From SAR92 clade bacterium H231 (lineage in GTDB: Bacteria > Pseudomonadota > Gammaproteobacteria > Pseudomonadales > Porticoccaceae), in the NCBI GenBank assembly GCA_025153775.1, contig JAOALC010000001.1, positions 558,001 to 622,000 of the forward strand: 64,000 bases of DNA, written 5' to 3'. A model generated the notes under the pieces. That model worked only from the letters and a program-made list of their open reading frames with translations. It was not told the origin of the DNA and did not search any database. The position numbers and the translations under genes are program-made. Below, one piece after another: positions 1-7,662 of the stretch. Position 1 is the stretch's first letter. Every line of letters starts with the position of its first letter.

Positions 1-321
1 GGCACAGAGCACCGCGATGAGCTCTCTCCCGAGGGTTTTCTCTCCAATAACTCTGGCGGCGTGCTGGGGGGGATTTCTTCAGGTCAGGATATCCTGGCCC
101 ATCTGGCGCTAAAGCCCACGTCCAGTATTCGTATTCCAGGGCAATCCATTGATACTGCTGGCGAATCCGCCGAGGTGATTACCACTGGTCGCCATGACCC
201 CTGTGTGGGCATTCGCGCTGTGCCTATTGCCGAGGCTATGCTGGCTATTACGCTTATGGACCACTACCTGCGCCATCGCGGGCAAAATGCCGATGTGGAT
301 TCCGGGCTAGCGCCAATTTAA
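1..321 (+). CDS. aroC: Chorismate synthase, C-terminal part (cut by window start)
   Basis: The frame is open from base 1 and gives 106 residues ending at the TAA at 319-321. The segment matches the C-terminal third of chorismate synthase: the SNNSGG and GGISSGQ motifs that bind FMN and substrate, then PxSSI, a TTGRHDPC block and an AVPIAEAM helix. The enzyme converts 5-enolpyruvylshikimate-3-phosphate to chorismate, the precursor of Trp, Phe, Tyr and folate, in the cytoplasm. The N-terminal part lies upstream of the window. The next gene is on the opposite strand and ends only 4 bases away, so the two converge. Confidence 0.96.
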   Translation, partial: GTEHRDELSPEGFLSNNSGGVLGGISSGQDILAHLALKPTSSIRIPGQSIDTAGESAEVITTGRHDPCVGIRAVPIAEAMLAITLMDHYLRHRGQNADVDSGLAPI

Positions 322-325
322 GGGT

Positions 326-766
326 CTACTCCCCTCGAGCCTTCAATTTACACCGAATATATTCATTGTGGCGAATATGTAGCAGATCAGCCACCCGACG
401 AATAATACCCTCTTCATGCTTGTCCAGATGGCCGTCTGCATAGGCCACTCGCCACAGGGCGGTCAACAGATCCATCTTTTTTTCGAGCTTAAAGTGCAGG
501 TTAATTTCACGGGTAAATTGATACAGAGAGGTAGCTTCCGCTACCTCTTCGCGAGACAGCCGCAGCAACTCATCTACCTGCTGGGCTTCAAGGCACAGAA
601 TATCGCAGAGGGTCTGGCTGATAGAGGCCAGTTCCTGCTCGTCTAGGTTGCCATCAATAACCATGACTTCCACGAGCAGAGCAGCAGTAGCTAGCTGTTC
701 GCTGGCTACTGTCTCTTCGGGCTCGAGAACATTTTTGGCGAAAAAACTCTTGATGCGGTCGATCAT
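326..766 (-). CDS. TerB-family (tellurite resistance-like) protein
   Basis: This is a 146-residue soluble, acidic, all-helical protein. It has a TerB/DjlA-type repeat: an LLVEVMVIDGNLDEQE segment around residue 30 and a similar WRVAYADGHLDKHEE segment around residue 105, both rich in acidic residues as in metal-binding TerB domains. Its ATG shares one base with the stop of the transaldolase gene (TAATG), so translation is probably coupled and it is the last gene of a leftward dusA-talB-terB group. The family is named for tellurite resistance, but single-domain members usually have no proven role. The exact function is unknown. Confidence 0.8.
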   Translation of the reverse strand: MIDRIKSFFAKNVLEPEETVASEQLATAALLVEVMVIDGNLDEQELASISQTLCDILCLEAQQVDELLRLSREEVAEATSLYQFTREINLHFKLEKKMDLLTALWRVAYADGHLDKHEEGIIRRVADLLHIRHNEYIRCKLKARGE

Positions 767-1728
767 TACTGAATATCTCGCAGCCAGGTTTCGAGCTTAA
801 TCTGATCTGTTACAAAGGCGCGAATACCCTCAGACAGCTTCTCAGTGGCCATGGGATCATCGTTGAGCTCATAGCGGAATGTTGGCTCGCCACCCAGCTG
901 GTAGTGAATCTTCTCACCTGTGTTGGCTGGGTCTAATCTGCGTTCCAGCAGGCCATAGTCATCATCCAGAGCCTGCAGAAGCTGGGGGCTAATAGTTAGG
1001 CGGTCGCAGCCGGCCAGCTCGGTAATTTCGTCTGTATTACGGAAGCTGGCACCCATAACCACAGTATTGTAACCCTGCTGCTTGTAGTAGTTGTAGATGC
1101 GGGTGACGGACTGCACACCGGGATCGTCAGCTGGCGCATAGTCGCTGAGATCAGTATTGGCCTTGTACCAGTCGAGAATGCGGCCAACAAAGGGGGATAT
1201 CAGGTAAGCGCCTGCATCTGCTGCTGCCACTGCCTGAGTAAAGTTAAACAGCAGGGTCAGGTTGCAGTTGATACCTTCTTTTTCCAGCTGCTCGGCGGCT
1301 TTGATGCCTTCCCAGGTAGAGGCCATTTTGATCAGCACACGCTCTTTGCCAATACCTGCCTGTTGGTATAGCTCAATCAGCTGGCGCGCCTTGGCAATGG
1401 AGCCATCTCTGTCGAAGGACAGTCGCGCATCGACCTCAGTAGAGACGCGGCCGGGAATAGTCTCGAGAATTTTTTCACCAAAACCCACAGCCAGTCTATC
1501 CATGCAGGCTGAAAGCTGCTCGTCAGAGGACAGTTTGCCACTGGTCACCGACTGAATCACCCCATCCACCAAACTGCGATAGGCTGGCATTTGCGCCGCT
1601 TTTAACAGCAGGGAAGGGTTGGTGGTCGCATCTTCTGGCGAGTACTGAGCTATGGCATCAAAATCGCCAGTGTCGGCAACCACTGTGGTGATCTCTTTAA
1701 GTTGAGCAAGTTTACTTTTGTCAGTCAT
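766..1728 (-). CDS. talB: Transaldolase
   Basis: The 320-residue product has the usual length of class 1 transaldolases (E. coli TalB has 317). It starts [22 protein letters not shown] and carries the DATTNPSL motif near residue 33 and the Schiff-base lysine in [11 protein letters not shown] (about K134). Transaldolase moves a dihydroxyacetone unit between sugar phosphates in the non-oxidative pentose phosphate pathway. It lies 25 bases after dusA on the same strand and overlaps the terB start by one base. The assignment is strong. Confidence 0.97.
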   Translation of the reverse strand: MTDKSKLAQLKEITTVVADTGDFDAIAQYSPEDATTNPSLLLKAAQMPAYRSLVDGVIQSVTSGKLSSDEQLSACMDRLAVGFGEKILETIPGRVSTEVDARLSFDRDGSIAKARQLIELYQQAGIGKERVLIKMASTWEGIKAAEQLEKEGINCNLTLLFNFTQAVAAADAGAYLISPFVGRILDWYKANTDLSDYAPADDPGVQSVTRIYNYYKQQGYNTVVMGASFRNTDEITELAGCDRLTISPQLLQALDDDYGLLERRLDPANTGEKIHYQLGGEPTFRYELNDDPMATEKLSEGIRAFVTDQIKLETWLRDIQ

Positions 1729-1753
1729 GAAAATTAAATTCCCGTCGTTTTAA

Positions 1754-2770
1754 TTAAAGCCCTGATGTTTTGGCCAGCGCCGCTGTTAATACATCAATGG
1801 TTGCATCTGATTTATAGGCATTTTCGCTAATATGCCGCCTGTATTGCCGCGCCCCGGGCATGCCGTGAAACAGGCCTAAAATATGTCGGGTCATGGCTTG
1901 AAGTTTTGTGCCTTTCGCCAACTCATTATCCACATAATCGAGGAAGGCTTCAGCGATTTTTTCGCGGCTGACCAAAGGTTGCTCTGAGCCATAGATCTGC
2001 TGATCCACAGTGGCCAGCAAGTATGGATTGGTATAGGCCTCGCGACCGACCATCACACCGTCTATATGGTCTAGGTGATCCAGGGACTGGTCTAATGTGG
2101 TTACGCCACCATTGATAATAATCTCTAGATGGGGGAAGTCTTTTTTGAGTTGGTAAACCCGATCGTAATTGAGCTCTGGAATCTCACGATTTTGTTTTGG
2201 ACTAAGGCCTTTCAGCCAGGCTTTGCGCGCATGAACCAGAAATGTTCCGCAGCCGGTCTTGGCTACTTTGTCCACAAACTCGCACAGAAACTCGTAGCTA
2301 TCAAAGTCATCCACCCCAATTCGGTGCTTTACGGTGATGGGCAGGTCGACGGCATCCTGCATGGCTGCAATGCAGTCTGCAGTGATCTGGGCGTTTTTCA
2401 TCATCACCGCACCAAACATGCCGTTCTGAACTCTATCGCTGGGGCAGCCACAGTTTAGATTGATCTCGGCATAGTCGTATTTACTGGCCAGCACACAGGC
2501 TCTGGCTAAATCTTTGGGGTCACTGCCACCCAGCTGCAGGGCGACTGGGTGTTCAAAGGGGTCCATCTGCAGGTGGTAGTGGGTATCGCCATAGATAATG
2601 GCACCGGTAGTGATCATCTCGGTGTAGAGCACAGAGTGCTGGCTGATTAGCCGCAAAAAATAACGACAGTGACGATCGGTCCAGTCTAGCATGGGGGCTA
2701 CGCAGAATTTTCTGTTGATTCTGTCCATTGCTGCAGGCTCTGTGGCATTCTGATTTGCGGATGCGGGCAT
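1754..2770 (-). CDS. dusA: tRNA-dihydrouridine(20/20a) synthase
   Basis: The 338-residue FMN enzyme reduces U20/U20a in the tRNA D-loop. Visible DusA hallmarks are CVAPMLDWTDRHCR (about residues 23-36), the active-site block NLNCGCPSDRVQNGMFG (about 104-120, catalytic Cys in GCP) and HRIGVDD. DusA-type spacing separates it from DusB and DusC. The start at 2770 gives a 14-residue extension before a second Met (MDRINRKF, 2728); either could be used since DusA N-termini vary. It is the first gene of the leftward group with talB and terB; its promoter should lie in 2771-2950. Confidence 0.95.
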   Translation of the reverse strand: MPASANQNATEPAAMDRINRKFCVAPMLDWTDRHCRYFLRLISQHSVLYTEMITTGAIIYGDTHYHLQMDPFEHPVALQLGGSDPKDLARACVLASKYDYAEINLNCGCPSDRVQNGMFGAVMMKNAQITADCIAAMQDAVDLPITVKHRIGVDDFDSYEFLCEFVDKVAKTGCGTFLVHARKAWLKGLSPKQNREIPELNYDRVYQLKKDFPHLEIIINGGVTTLDQSLDHLDHIDGVMVGREAYTNPYLLATVDQQIYGSEQPLVSREKIAEAFLDYVDNELAKGTKLQAMTRHILGLFHGMPGARQYRRHISENAYKSDATIDVLTAALAKTSGL

Positions 2771-2980
2771 GGGTATGGGTCCGACTTCTCAGTGGCGCAT
2801 TTTACACAAGTCTTATTGGCATGGTTAGCCTTTGTGATTGAAAACTACAGGGTCATGGGTTGTTCTGCCACAGCCCTGGGTGCAGTTGCCAATCGCTTTG
2901 GCTTGGGTTAGTTTGATCTTAAAGAGGCACAGCACAGCTCTGTATGGGTGCTTATAAAAATCACAATTAGGATTCACCTA

Positions 2981-3991
2981 ATGACAGTATCTTCTGGTAG
3001 CACAGCTAGTAACCGGGCCGAGTTAAGCAGCACAGCCAGGTTAATTACCGGTCAGCGCATTCTTTGTACCCTGGGTAATTTGGGCCCCGAATTCGCCAAG
3101 TTGCCCCTGGCTGAACTGCGCCGAGTCTATGATACCTATGATTTGGTGTTCGGCAGCGGCTCAAGGGCAGATGTCAGTACCCAGGATATGCAGATTCCTC
3201 TGGGTGTGCAGCAGCTGGGGATCAGAATTTATCGGCCAACTCAGGCTAAGCCCAGGCTTACTCTGGTTTATTTTCATGGCGGCGGCTATGTGATTGGTGG
3301 GTTGCAGAGCCATCATGGCTTTTGCAGTCTGCTGGCAGGTCGAGCTGGTATAAACCTGATAGCAGTGGACTACAGGCGAGCACCTGAAAGCCCATTTCCC
3401 GGACCTTTGGAAGATGGTTTAGGCGCCTATAACTGGGTGGTGGATCATGCAGCTGAGCTGGGTTTAAAAGATACAAAAATAGGGGTGGGCGGCGACAGTG
3501 CTGGGGGTAATCTGGCTGCAGTACTGTCCATGCAAACCTTTAGCGGAATAATTGAGGGTCAGCTATCTGCTGTGCCGGCATTTCAGTTTTTACTCTATCC
3601 CTGGGTCGATCTTGATAGTCTATCGGACTCTATTAAGCGGTTTGGCAAGGGCCTGTTATTGACCGAGAGCACCATGAAATTCTTTCGCCATAACTATTTA
3701 CTGGGCGCTGACAGTGGCGCAGTCAGTGCCTCCAGTCCCATGGCCTGGGATAATCTAGCAGATACCCCGGATACCCTGATTGTGACCGCAGAATACGATG
3801 TACTGAGGGATGAGGGTTTAGCTTTTGTAGACAAGCTTGTTGAGGGGCAGGTCAAGGTGATTCATCAGCATATGCCCGATTGCACTCATGGGTTTATTAG
3901 TATGGGCAGGTTTAGCAGAGCAACCCGCAACAGATTGCAGCAGCTGTGCGATATGCTTGGTGACTACAGCAGGCAGTCAGAGTCAGGCTAA
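2981..3991 (+). CDS. Alpha/beta hydrolase, HSL-like esterase/lipase
   Basis: The product belongs to the hormone-sensitive lipase group: an HGGGYVIGG oxyanion-hole motif, the nucleophile elbow GDSAGGN, a late Asp in a TAEYDVLRDEG block and a final His in DCTHGF. This set predicts a carboxylesterase acting on short acyl esters. I chose the ATG at 2981 because AGGA lies 8 bases upstream; a GTG 33 bases earlier keeps the frame but has no ribosome site. No signal peptide is seen, so it is probably cytoplasmic. It stands alone, divergent from dusA. Substrate unknown. Confidence 0.85.
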   Translation: MTVSSGSTASNRAELSSTARLITGQRILCTLGNLGPEFAKLPLAELRRVYDTYDLVFGSGSRADVSTQDMQIPLGVQQLGIRIYRPTQAKPRLTLVYFHGGGYVIGGLQSHHGFCSLLAGRAGINLIAVDYRRAPESPFPGPLEDGLGAYNWVVDHAAELGLKDTKIGVGGDSAGGNLAAVLSMQTFSGIIEGQLSAVPAFQFLLYPWVDLDSLSDSIKRFGKGLLLTESTMKFFRHNYLLGADSGAVSASSPMAWDNLADTPDTLIVTAEYDVLRDEGLAFVDKLVEGQVKVIHQHMPDCTHGFISMGRFSRATRNRLQQLCDMLGDYSRQSESG

Positions 3992-4116
3992 TTTGAGTTG
4001 CACCTATCTGCAAATGATACTAAAAATAAACTAACTGCTTTTGAAAGGATTCAGATGCTTATATCTGCGAGGTTTCTTTTTATTTCAATTTAATTATTGT
4101 CAGAAAGGAACACTGA

Positions 4117-4647
4117 ATGGACTCATTTAAACCCTTTGATCAGATTACGTCTGTTGATAAACAACATCTATTTCTGCAAAAAATGGGCGGCAAGGAAATG
4201 GACCTTCCCTCACATCACTGCACCCTCAAGGCAATTCAACTGCATACAGGCGTACCACAGATAATCCGTGGTCAGTTTAATATCGCCAGAAATATGGCCC
4301 TGTACTCTTATTTTTTTTATTCTCTGGGCTCAGAGGTGCAGCTCAAGGCCTGCAGTGTCATTGAGCATGCGCTGCGAATTAAGGCTAACAGACCAGAGTT
4401 AATGCTGCGCCAACTACTGATACTGGCCAATGATAAAAATTGGCTGATGGATTCAGGCTTTCGGCATATTGAAAAGCCCGGGGAGAGCAGAGGCTACTGC
4501 AAATCCCTGGAGAGGGTGCTGCCTCATCTTCGCAATGAGTCTGCCCATGGGGTTCCGCCTCTGGTATGGGACTGTATAAGCCATATTGAGCGCTGCGCAG
4601 ATTTAGTGAATCAGCTGTTTCCTCAGGTGCGCAAATCTGGCCAGTAA
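4117..4647 (+). CDS. Hypothetical protein with HEPN-like R-x4-H motif
   Basis: I do not recognise this 176-residue protein. AAAGGA sits just before the ATG, supporting the start. The sequence is mainly helical without signal peptide or membrane segment. Near the C-terminus is RNESAHG (R139, H144), which fits the R-x4-6-H pattern of HEPN domains, some of which are RNases and others only nucleotide-binding; the helical flanks (LKACSVIEHALRIKA before, WDCISHIERCADLVNQL after) are compatible. The gene converges with the Lrp regulator (stop codons adjacent at 4647/4648). The HEPN call is an inference from one motif; no toxin partner is evident. Confidence 0.6.
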   Translation: MDSFKPFDQITSVDKQHLFLQKMGGKEMDLPSHHCTLKAIQLHTGVPQIIRGQFNIARNMALYSYFFYSLGSEVQLKACSVIEHALRIKANRPELMLRQLLILANDKNWLMDSGFRHIEKPGESRGYCKSLERVLPHLRNESAHGVPPLVWDCISHIERCADLVNQLFPQVRKSGQ

Positions 4648-5166
4648 TTATTGGTTGTTGAGTTGCGGAGATAGCCGCGCCATGGTCTGATTTAGGATGA
4701 TGGTAGATTCAATATTTTCAACCTGATGCACATTAGCCAGCTTGTCTTTTAGGAACAACTCGAAGGCCTGCAGATCGGCCATGGCCACGCGCAGTGCATA
4801 GTCATGCACACCGGCCAAAACACAGCACTCCAAGACTTCGGGGAAGGTCTGGATAGCAGCTTCAAATTCCGCCCCATTTTGGGAGGTGTTTTTATTGAGT
4901 TTGACAAAGACAAAGGCCGATACATTGATACCCAGCATGCTGTGATTGAGCCTGGCGCTGTACTGTTCAATAAGACCGGATTGTTCGAGTTTGCGCAGGC
5001 GTCTCAGGCAGGGGGTCTGGGACAGGCAAACCTGAGCGGCCAATTCAGCATTGCTGATGCGGGCATTGGCCTGGAGGGCATTAAGAATCTTTATATCGGT
5101 GCTATCTAACTTCTCTAACCTTTCTGGTCTCTCTAGTCTTTCTAGTCTTTGCGATGATATTGGCAT
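4648..5166 (-). CDS. Lrp/AsnC-family transcriptional regulator (divergent from the tryptophan-cleavage pair)
   Basis: The 172-residue protein has the AsnC winged-helix domain (LDSTDIKILNALQANARISNAELA, about residues 20-43, with the recognition helix around LSQTPCLRRLRKLE) and a C-terminal RAM ligand-binding domain. The first 20 residues are unusual: a Leu-Glu-Arg repeat written by a 9-bp tandem repeat. It is divergent from the IDO/PrnB-like gene, and an 18-bp inverted repeat at 5185-5202 lies between them. Such regulators often control the adjacent amino acid catabolic genes in response to the amino acid; tryptophan or a breakdown product is a reasonable but unproven effector. Confidence 0.92.
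   Translation of the reverse strand: MPISSQRLERLERPERLEKLDSTDIKILNALQANARISNAELAAQVCLSQTPCLRRLRKLEQSGLIEQYSARLNHSMLGINVSAFVFVKLNKNTSQNGAEFEAAIQTFPEVLECCVLAGVHDYALRVAMADLQAFELFLKDKLANVHQVENIESTIILNQTMARLSPQLNNQ
5106..5155 (-). repeat. 9-bp tandem repeat inside the 5' end of the Lrp gene
   Basis: Read on the minus strand there are about five imperfect nonamers of the type YTAGARARN (for example CTAGAAAGA, CTAGAGAGA). They encode the Arg-Leu-Glu run at residues 7-20 of the regulator. A second array with the same consensus lies at 29410-29463 beside the other Lrp gene. Because the unit is 9 bp, gain or loss of copies would keep the frame and change only the N-terminal length. Confidence 0.75.
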
Positions 5167-5184
5167 AATCTGCTACCGTTGATT

Positions 5185-5202
5185 TAATTATAAGCATAAT
5201 TA
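5185..5202. promoter_or_regulatory. Inverted repeat, candidate Lrp/AsnC operator
   Basis: TAATTAT-AAGC-ATAATTA is a perfect 7-bp inverted repeat with a 4-bp centre, between the start of the Lrp gene (5166) and the IDO/PrnB-like gene (5299). It overlaps TATAAT-like hexamers on both strands. The A/T-rich dyad and location fit an AsnC-type autoregulatory operator. The sequence is seen directly; the role is inferred. Confidence 0.5.
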
Positions 5203-5298
5203 TACATATATGAGGGTTTTGTAGCCGCTATTTAGCCGAATGATCTCAGGGTTTTTTGTTAGCATCTCAACTGCATTCAGCAGCGGAGAAAGACCTAG

Positions 5299-6477
5299 AT
5301 GACAGCAAAAGCCCAGGCATTGGATCACTGGATTCGCTCGGATTTTCGAGATATGAATACGACACTGGAAGAGCTGTATTCCGCTGCTGCATATCCAGAG
5401 TCCGTGGAGGGTATAGGCGGCAGTATCAAGCAGCAATTGGTCACTGAGGGTCAGGCACTAATAGTTGACCTGTTGGCTGAAGGCAATACAGATGAAGGCT
5501 TTGACAGTGGCTTTGATCTGCTGGGCAATGTGGGGTTTTATATGGCCGCCTGCCGCCGCCATGAAATTACCGAGCCCTCCCGAGAGAGCAGGTCTCCCTT
5601 GCAGGAAGCCTCGGCGCTGGCATTGCAGCTTGGCGCTTCTCTGGGTGTTATTCCGCGGTTTGCTTCGAGTCACTTGGAAACCCACAACTATGCGATCAAT
5701 GCCGTCTACAAAACCTTTACCCATCTGAGTGACGAAAAAACATTTCTCGACTACAACACCAGAAGTGTATTTGCATTTATTCGCGCATCAGAGGCCCTGC
5801 GTCAGACTCTGCCCCTGGGGGTTTCACATCCGGTTAGCTACGATTTGCTGCTTAATGCGCAGCAGGCGCTGCAGGATGTCTGCGCCTACAATCAGCAACT
5901 GTTTGATCAGCTAGATAGCAATCATTTTTTTTACTCTGTTAGGCCCTACTACCGGCCCCACCGAGTGGGCCTGCATGAATATCGCGGTGCCAATGCGGGT
6001 GATTTTGCCGGTATCAATGTGATCGATTTACTGCTGGGTGTCTGCCAGGCAGACGACCCCTATTACTCTCAGTTGCTGGTCGATAAATTCCTATTTATGC
6101 GCCCGGAGGACCAACTGGTGCTGCGTGACTGCATGCGCCGCCAGAGTTTGCTGGATAGTTTTTTACAGGCAGGGCAGCAGGGTGCCGCTAAACAACCCTG
6201 GTTTAAGCGCAATCTAGAGCTATTTTTGCAGGTCTGTACTGCCCATGGTCAGACTGCACTGCAACATCATGAGCAGCTGGTACACAAATTTATTCAACAG
6301 CCTGCCGCTGAGGGAGAGCTTACCCACAGGCCGGGAATTACCGCCAGTGGTCCCCCATTACCTGTGTTACTCAAAGGTCTCAAAAAGCTCTGCGATATGC
6401 GCTGTGCCGCTGATGTGGGCGGAGAATTTAACACCCGCTACCCAGATATGCAGACCCTCAGAGGCTACCTGGGATGA
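5299..6477 (+). CDS. Indoleamine 2,3-dioxygenase-superfamily / PrnB-like protein (DUF1864 type)
   Basis: The 392-residue protein resembles the PrnB/DUF1864 branch of the heme IDO/TDO superfamily: an all-helical protein with conserved blocks PRFASSHLETHNYAINAVYK, FAFIRASEAL, FFYSVRPYYRPHRVGLHEYRGANAGDFAGINVIDLLLG and FLFMRPEDQ. PrnB acts on a halogenated tryptophan in pyrrolnitrin synthesis; other relatives are uncharacterised. The coupled downstream kynureninase-like gene (ATGA overlap) and the absence of a halogenase argue for oxidative cleavage of tryptophan or a similar indole rather than antibiotic synthesis. The family call is from recall of conserved blocks, the function inferred. Confidence 0.65.
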   Translation: MTAKAQALDHWIRSDFRDMNTTLEELYSAAAYPESVEGIGGSIKQQLVTEGQALIVDLLAEGNTDEGFDSGFDLLGNVGFYMAACRRHEITEPSRESRSPLQEASALALQLGASLGVIPRFASSHLETHNYAINAVYKTFTHLSDEKTFLDYNTRSVFAFIRASEALRQTLPLGVSHPVSYDLLLNAQQALQDVCAYNQQLFDQLDSNHFFYSVRPYYRPHRVGLHEYRGANAGDFAGINVIDLLLGVCQADDPYYSQLLVDKFLFMRPEDQLVLRDCMRRQSLLDSFLQAGQQGAAKQPWFKRNLELFLQVCTAHGQTALQHHEQLVHKFIQQPAAEGELTHRPGITASGPPLPVLLKGLKKLCDMRCAADVGGEFNTRYPDMQTLRGYLG

Positions 6478-7574
6478 GTAGAGGACCATTTATTGACCAG
6501 GTTGGTATCTATCTGTTGAGTCATTCGGTGGGTCTGCCACTGCGCTCCTCCCAGCAGGCCGCCGCCGATTCTTTTTGGCAGCCCTGGCAGGCTGCAGATA
6601 GCAATATATGGACCCATTGGTTAGCGGCAATCCAGGAGTTTCGCACTCAGCTGGCCATACTCTTAAATGGGGATACAGCCAGTTTTTGTCCCCAGACCTG
6701 TCTCTCAACTGCAGTGGCCAAAATTGTTGATTCACTGGCTTGGCAGACAAGCAAAAACTGTATTCTGCTCAGCGAACAAGACTTTCCCTCTATAGCTTTT
6801 GCGCTACAAAAAGCTCTGGGTGACAGGGTCGCACTAAAGTTTATAGCAGCTGAAGCTGATACCTCAGACATCCATGTCTGGGACCAGCATATGACGGAGG
6901 ATGTAGGCCTGGTTTTGGCGACCCATGTGCAGTCTAACAATGGTCGTCAACTGCCGGTTGCGCACATCACTGCACTCAGCCGAGACAAAGGTATTCTCTC
7001 TCTGGTGGACATTGCCCAGTCTGTAGGTATTTTGCCCATCGACTTGGATAGCTGGTGTGCAGACTTTGTAGTGGGCTCCTGTGTGAAATGGGTTGGGGGC
7101 GGCCCTGGCGCCGCATTTATGTGGCTTAGCCCTGAGATAATTGAGCATTGTCAGCCCCGCAGTGTTGGCTGGTTCTCCCACAGGGATCCCTTTGAATTCG
7201 ATATACACCATTTTAGCTATCAGCCAGACGCGCTGCGCTTTTGGGGTGGGACCCCCTCGGTCTACCCCTTTGCTCTGGCGGCCCATAGTTTGGCCGCTAT
7301 CAATGCTAGGGGAGTTGAGTCGATCCGCGCTCACAACCTGAAGTTGGCCGATCAAATTATTGACAAGTTATCTCCTGAACAGCTGATTTCGCCATTGGAC
7401 CCTGCACTGCGAAGCGGCACATTGATCGTCGATTTTGCTGACCGCCAGCCCCAACTCAGTGCTGTTTTACAGCAGCACCAGGTGCATTTTGATAGTCGCG
7501 CACAGGGTGTTCGTCTATCTCCTCACCTGTGCAATACAGAGGAGCAAATAGCAAGACTGACCGGTCTTTTTTAG
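6474..7574 (+). CDS. Class V aminotransferase, kynureninase-like
   Basis: The 366-residue PLP enzyme shows a kynureninase-type active site: the PLP-contacting Asp in LVDIAQSVG (about D179), the Schiff-base lysine in VGSCVKWVGGGPGA (about K205) and the RFWGGTPSV block. Kynureninase hydrolyses kynurenine to anthranilate and alanine. It is shorter than typical kynureninases (about 410-465), mainly at the N-terminus. Its ATG overlaps the TGA of the upstream gene (ATGA), so the two proteins are made together. No kynurenine formamidase is in the window, so either a remote enzyme removes the formyl group or the substrate is different. Confidence 0.7.
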   Translation: MSRGPFIDQVGIYLLSHSVGLPLRSSQQAAADSFWQPWQAADSNIWTHWLAAIQEFRTQLAILLNGDTASFCPQTCLSTAVAKIVDSLAWQTSKNCILLSEQDFPSIAFALQKALGDRVALKFIAAEADTSDIHVWDQHMTEDVGLVLATHVQSNNGRQLPVAHITALSRDKGILSLVDIAQSVGILPIDLDSWCADFVVGSCVKWVGGGPGAAFMWLSPEIIEHCQPRSVGWFSHRDPFEFDIHHFSYQPDALRFWGGTPSVYPFALAAHSLAAINARGVESIRAHNLKLADQIIDKLSPEQLISPLDPALRSGTLIVDFADRQPQLSAVLQQHQVHFDSRAQGVRLSPHLCNTEEQIARLTGLF

Positions 7575-7662
7575 GACGCGAAAACCTATATTTTCTATTA
7601 CAGATTATTTTTTTATGGGTTAATCTGCGGCTACAAACTCAAGTTAATAAGAGCAAAATGCT

